A stretch of DNA of 5,469 nt from an uncultured Pseudomonadota bacterium (GTDB lineage Bacteria; Pseudomonadota; Alphaproteobacteria; Rs-D84), in assembly GCA_946628805.1 (NCBI GenBank), contig CAMOXB010000064.1, positions 1-5,469 of the forward strand, in the 5' to 3' direction. Position 1 is the stretch's first letter, and each line of letters starts with the position of its first letter. Under the pieces are notes generated by a model that saw only the letters and a list, made by a program, of their open reading frames with translations, had not been told where the DNA came from and did no database searches. The translations under genes were made by a program, and so were the position numbers. This document shows, piece by piece, positions 5,313 through 5,469 of the stretch.

Positions 5313-5469
5313 TTTTGGTGGGTGGTATTGGGTTGGCTCGCACACACATTTTATGTGTGGCTGTGCCGCATTCGTAATGTGTTTGCTGCATTTTATTTGC
5401 AAACACAAACTCATTGTCGAACCAAAAAACTTCGTTTATTGTTTCTTGCCGTATAACCAAGAACCAAAA
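5283..5469 (-). ncRNA. Candidate structured RNA (or structured 3' UTR) upstream of metG, 5' end possibly outside window
   Basis: No known RNA family was recognised. The minus strand shows nested complementarity. An outer helix pairs 5463-5469 and 5456-5459 with 5313-5319 and 5323-5326 (TTTTGGT and TGGT arms, 3x3 internal loop). An inner helix pairs TTGGTTCG (5425-5418) with CGAGCCAA (5340-5333), including one G-U. This encloses two hairpins: a 9-bp stem TGTGTTTGC/GCAAACACA (5407-5399 with 5386-5378) and a 7-bp stem CACACAT/ATGTGTG (5359-5353 with 5349-5343, loop AAA). A U-tract terminator follows. The G-U of the inner helix would be A-C on the plus strand, so the minus strand is favoured. The region is clearly richer in G+C than the AT-rich spacers elsewhere in the window. 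Two minus frames have stops at 5436 and 5411, and the third runs through the terminator, so coding is unlikely beyond a possible gene end. It could instead be the 3' UTR of an upstream gene. Confidence 0.45.

Noticed and set aside
5272..5460. Open minus frame of 62 codons (TTG start) across the region upstream of metG
   Set aside because: It runs through the terminator hairpin and U-tract to a stop near the metG -35, starts with TTG without a ribosome binding site, and its composition follows the hairpins rather than a protein family.
5411..5469. Possible C-terminal end of an upstream protein gene (minus frames stopping at 5436 or 5411)
   Set aside because: At most 10 or 18 codons are visible and neither matches anything I recognise, so an upstream gene end cannot be told from chance. 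It remains the main alternative to an independent RNA.
5313..5469. RNase P RNA, tmRNA, SRP RNA, 5S rRNA or 6S RNA as identity of the structured region
   Set aside because: None of the signature segments seen in these families is present (RNase P GAGGAAAGTCC, SRP GGAAGCAGCC-type apical loop, tmRNA tag ending in Ala-Ala, 5S CCGAACTC), and a branched two-hairpin core does not fit the 6S rod.

Overview
The window is an AT-rich bacterial segment in which every supported gene lies on the minus strand. It reads right to left as a structured non-coding region, then metG - a small cysteine-rich ORF - queH, then fabD - fabG - mnmG, with mnmG running off the left edge. FabD and FabG have the flavour of alphaproteobacterial proteins (for example the MFDLT...GATGGIG start of FabG). 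Together with the low GC and compact spacing this suggests a small-genome, AT-rich alphaproteobacterium such as a gut or host-associated lineage. That placement is an inference from remembered family patterns, not from a search.

Right edge (about 5283-5469): no convincing coding frame, but unusually GC-rich for a spacer. It contains nested complementary arms, two strong hairpins and a terminator-like hairpin with a U-tract. Two of the pairings are G-U on the minus strand but A-C on the plus strand, so the RNA is probably read from the minus strand. It could be an independent structured RNA or the long 3' UTR of an unseen upstream gene.

Unit 1 (5267-2380): a sigma70-like promoter just after the terminator, a strong ribosome binding site, metG (methionyl-tRNA synthetase with a C-terminal tRNA-binding domain of PheT/YtpR type), an 11-base gap, an unrecognised 104-residue Cys-rich protein, and queH overlapping it by ATGA. 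The two recognisable products both act on tRNA (aminoacylation and the last step of queuosine synthesis).

Unit 2 (2374-1 and beyond): a second promoter with a perfect TATAAT -10 in the only sizeable gap between genes, then fabD, fabG and mnmG with gaps of 1 and 2 bases. FabD and FabG are type II fatty-acid synthesis enzymes. MnmG is a wobble-uridine tRNA modification enzyme sitting where many alphaproteobacteria have acpP. The visible part of MnmG departs from the family consensus in two normally well-kept segments.

No mobile element, CRISPR array, tRNA or rRNA gene was seen. The strongest candidates for something undescribed are the structured RNA upstream of metG, the small Cys-rich protein between metG and queH, and the unusual MetG domain make-up.
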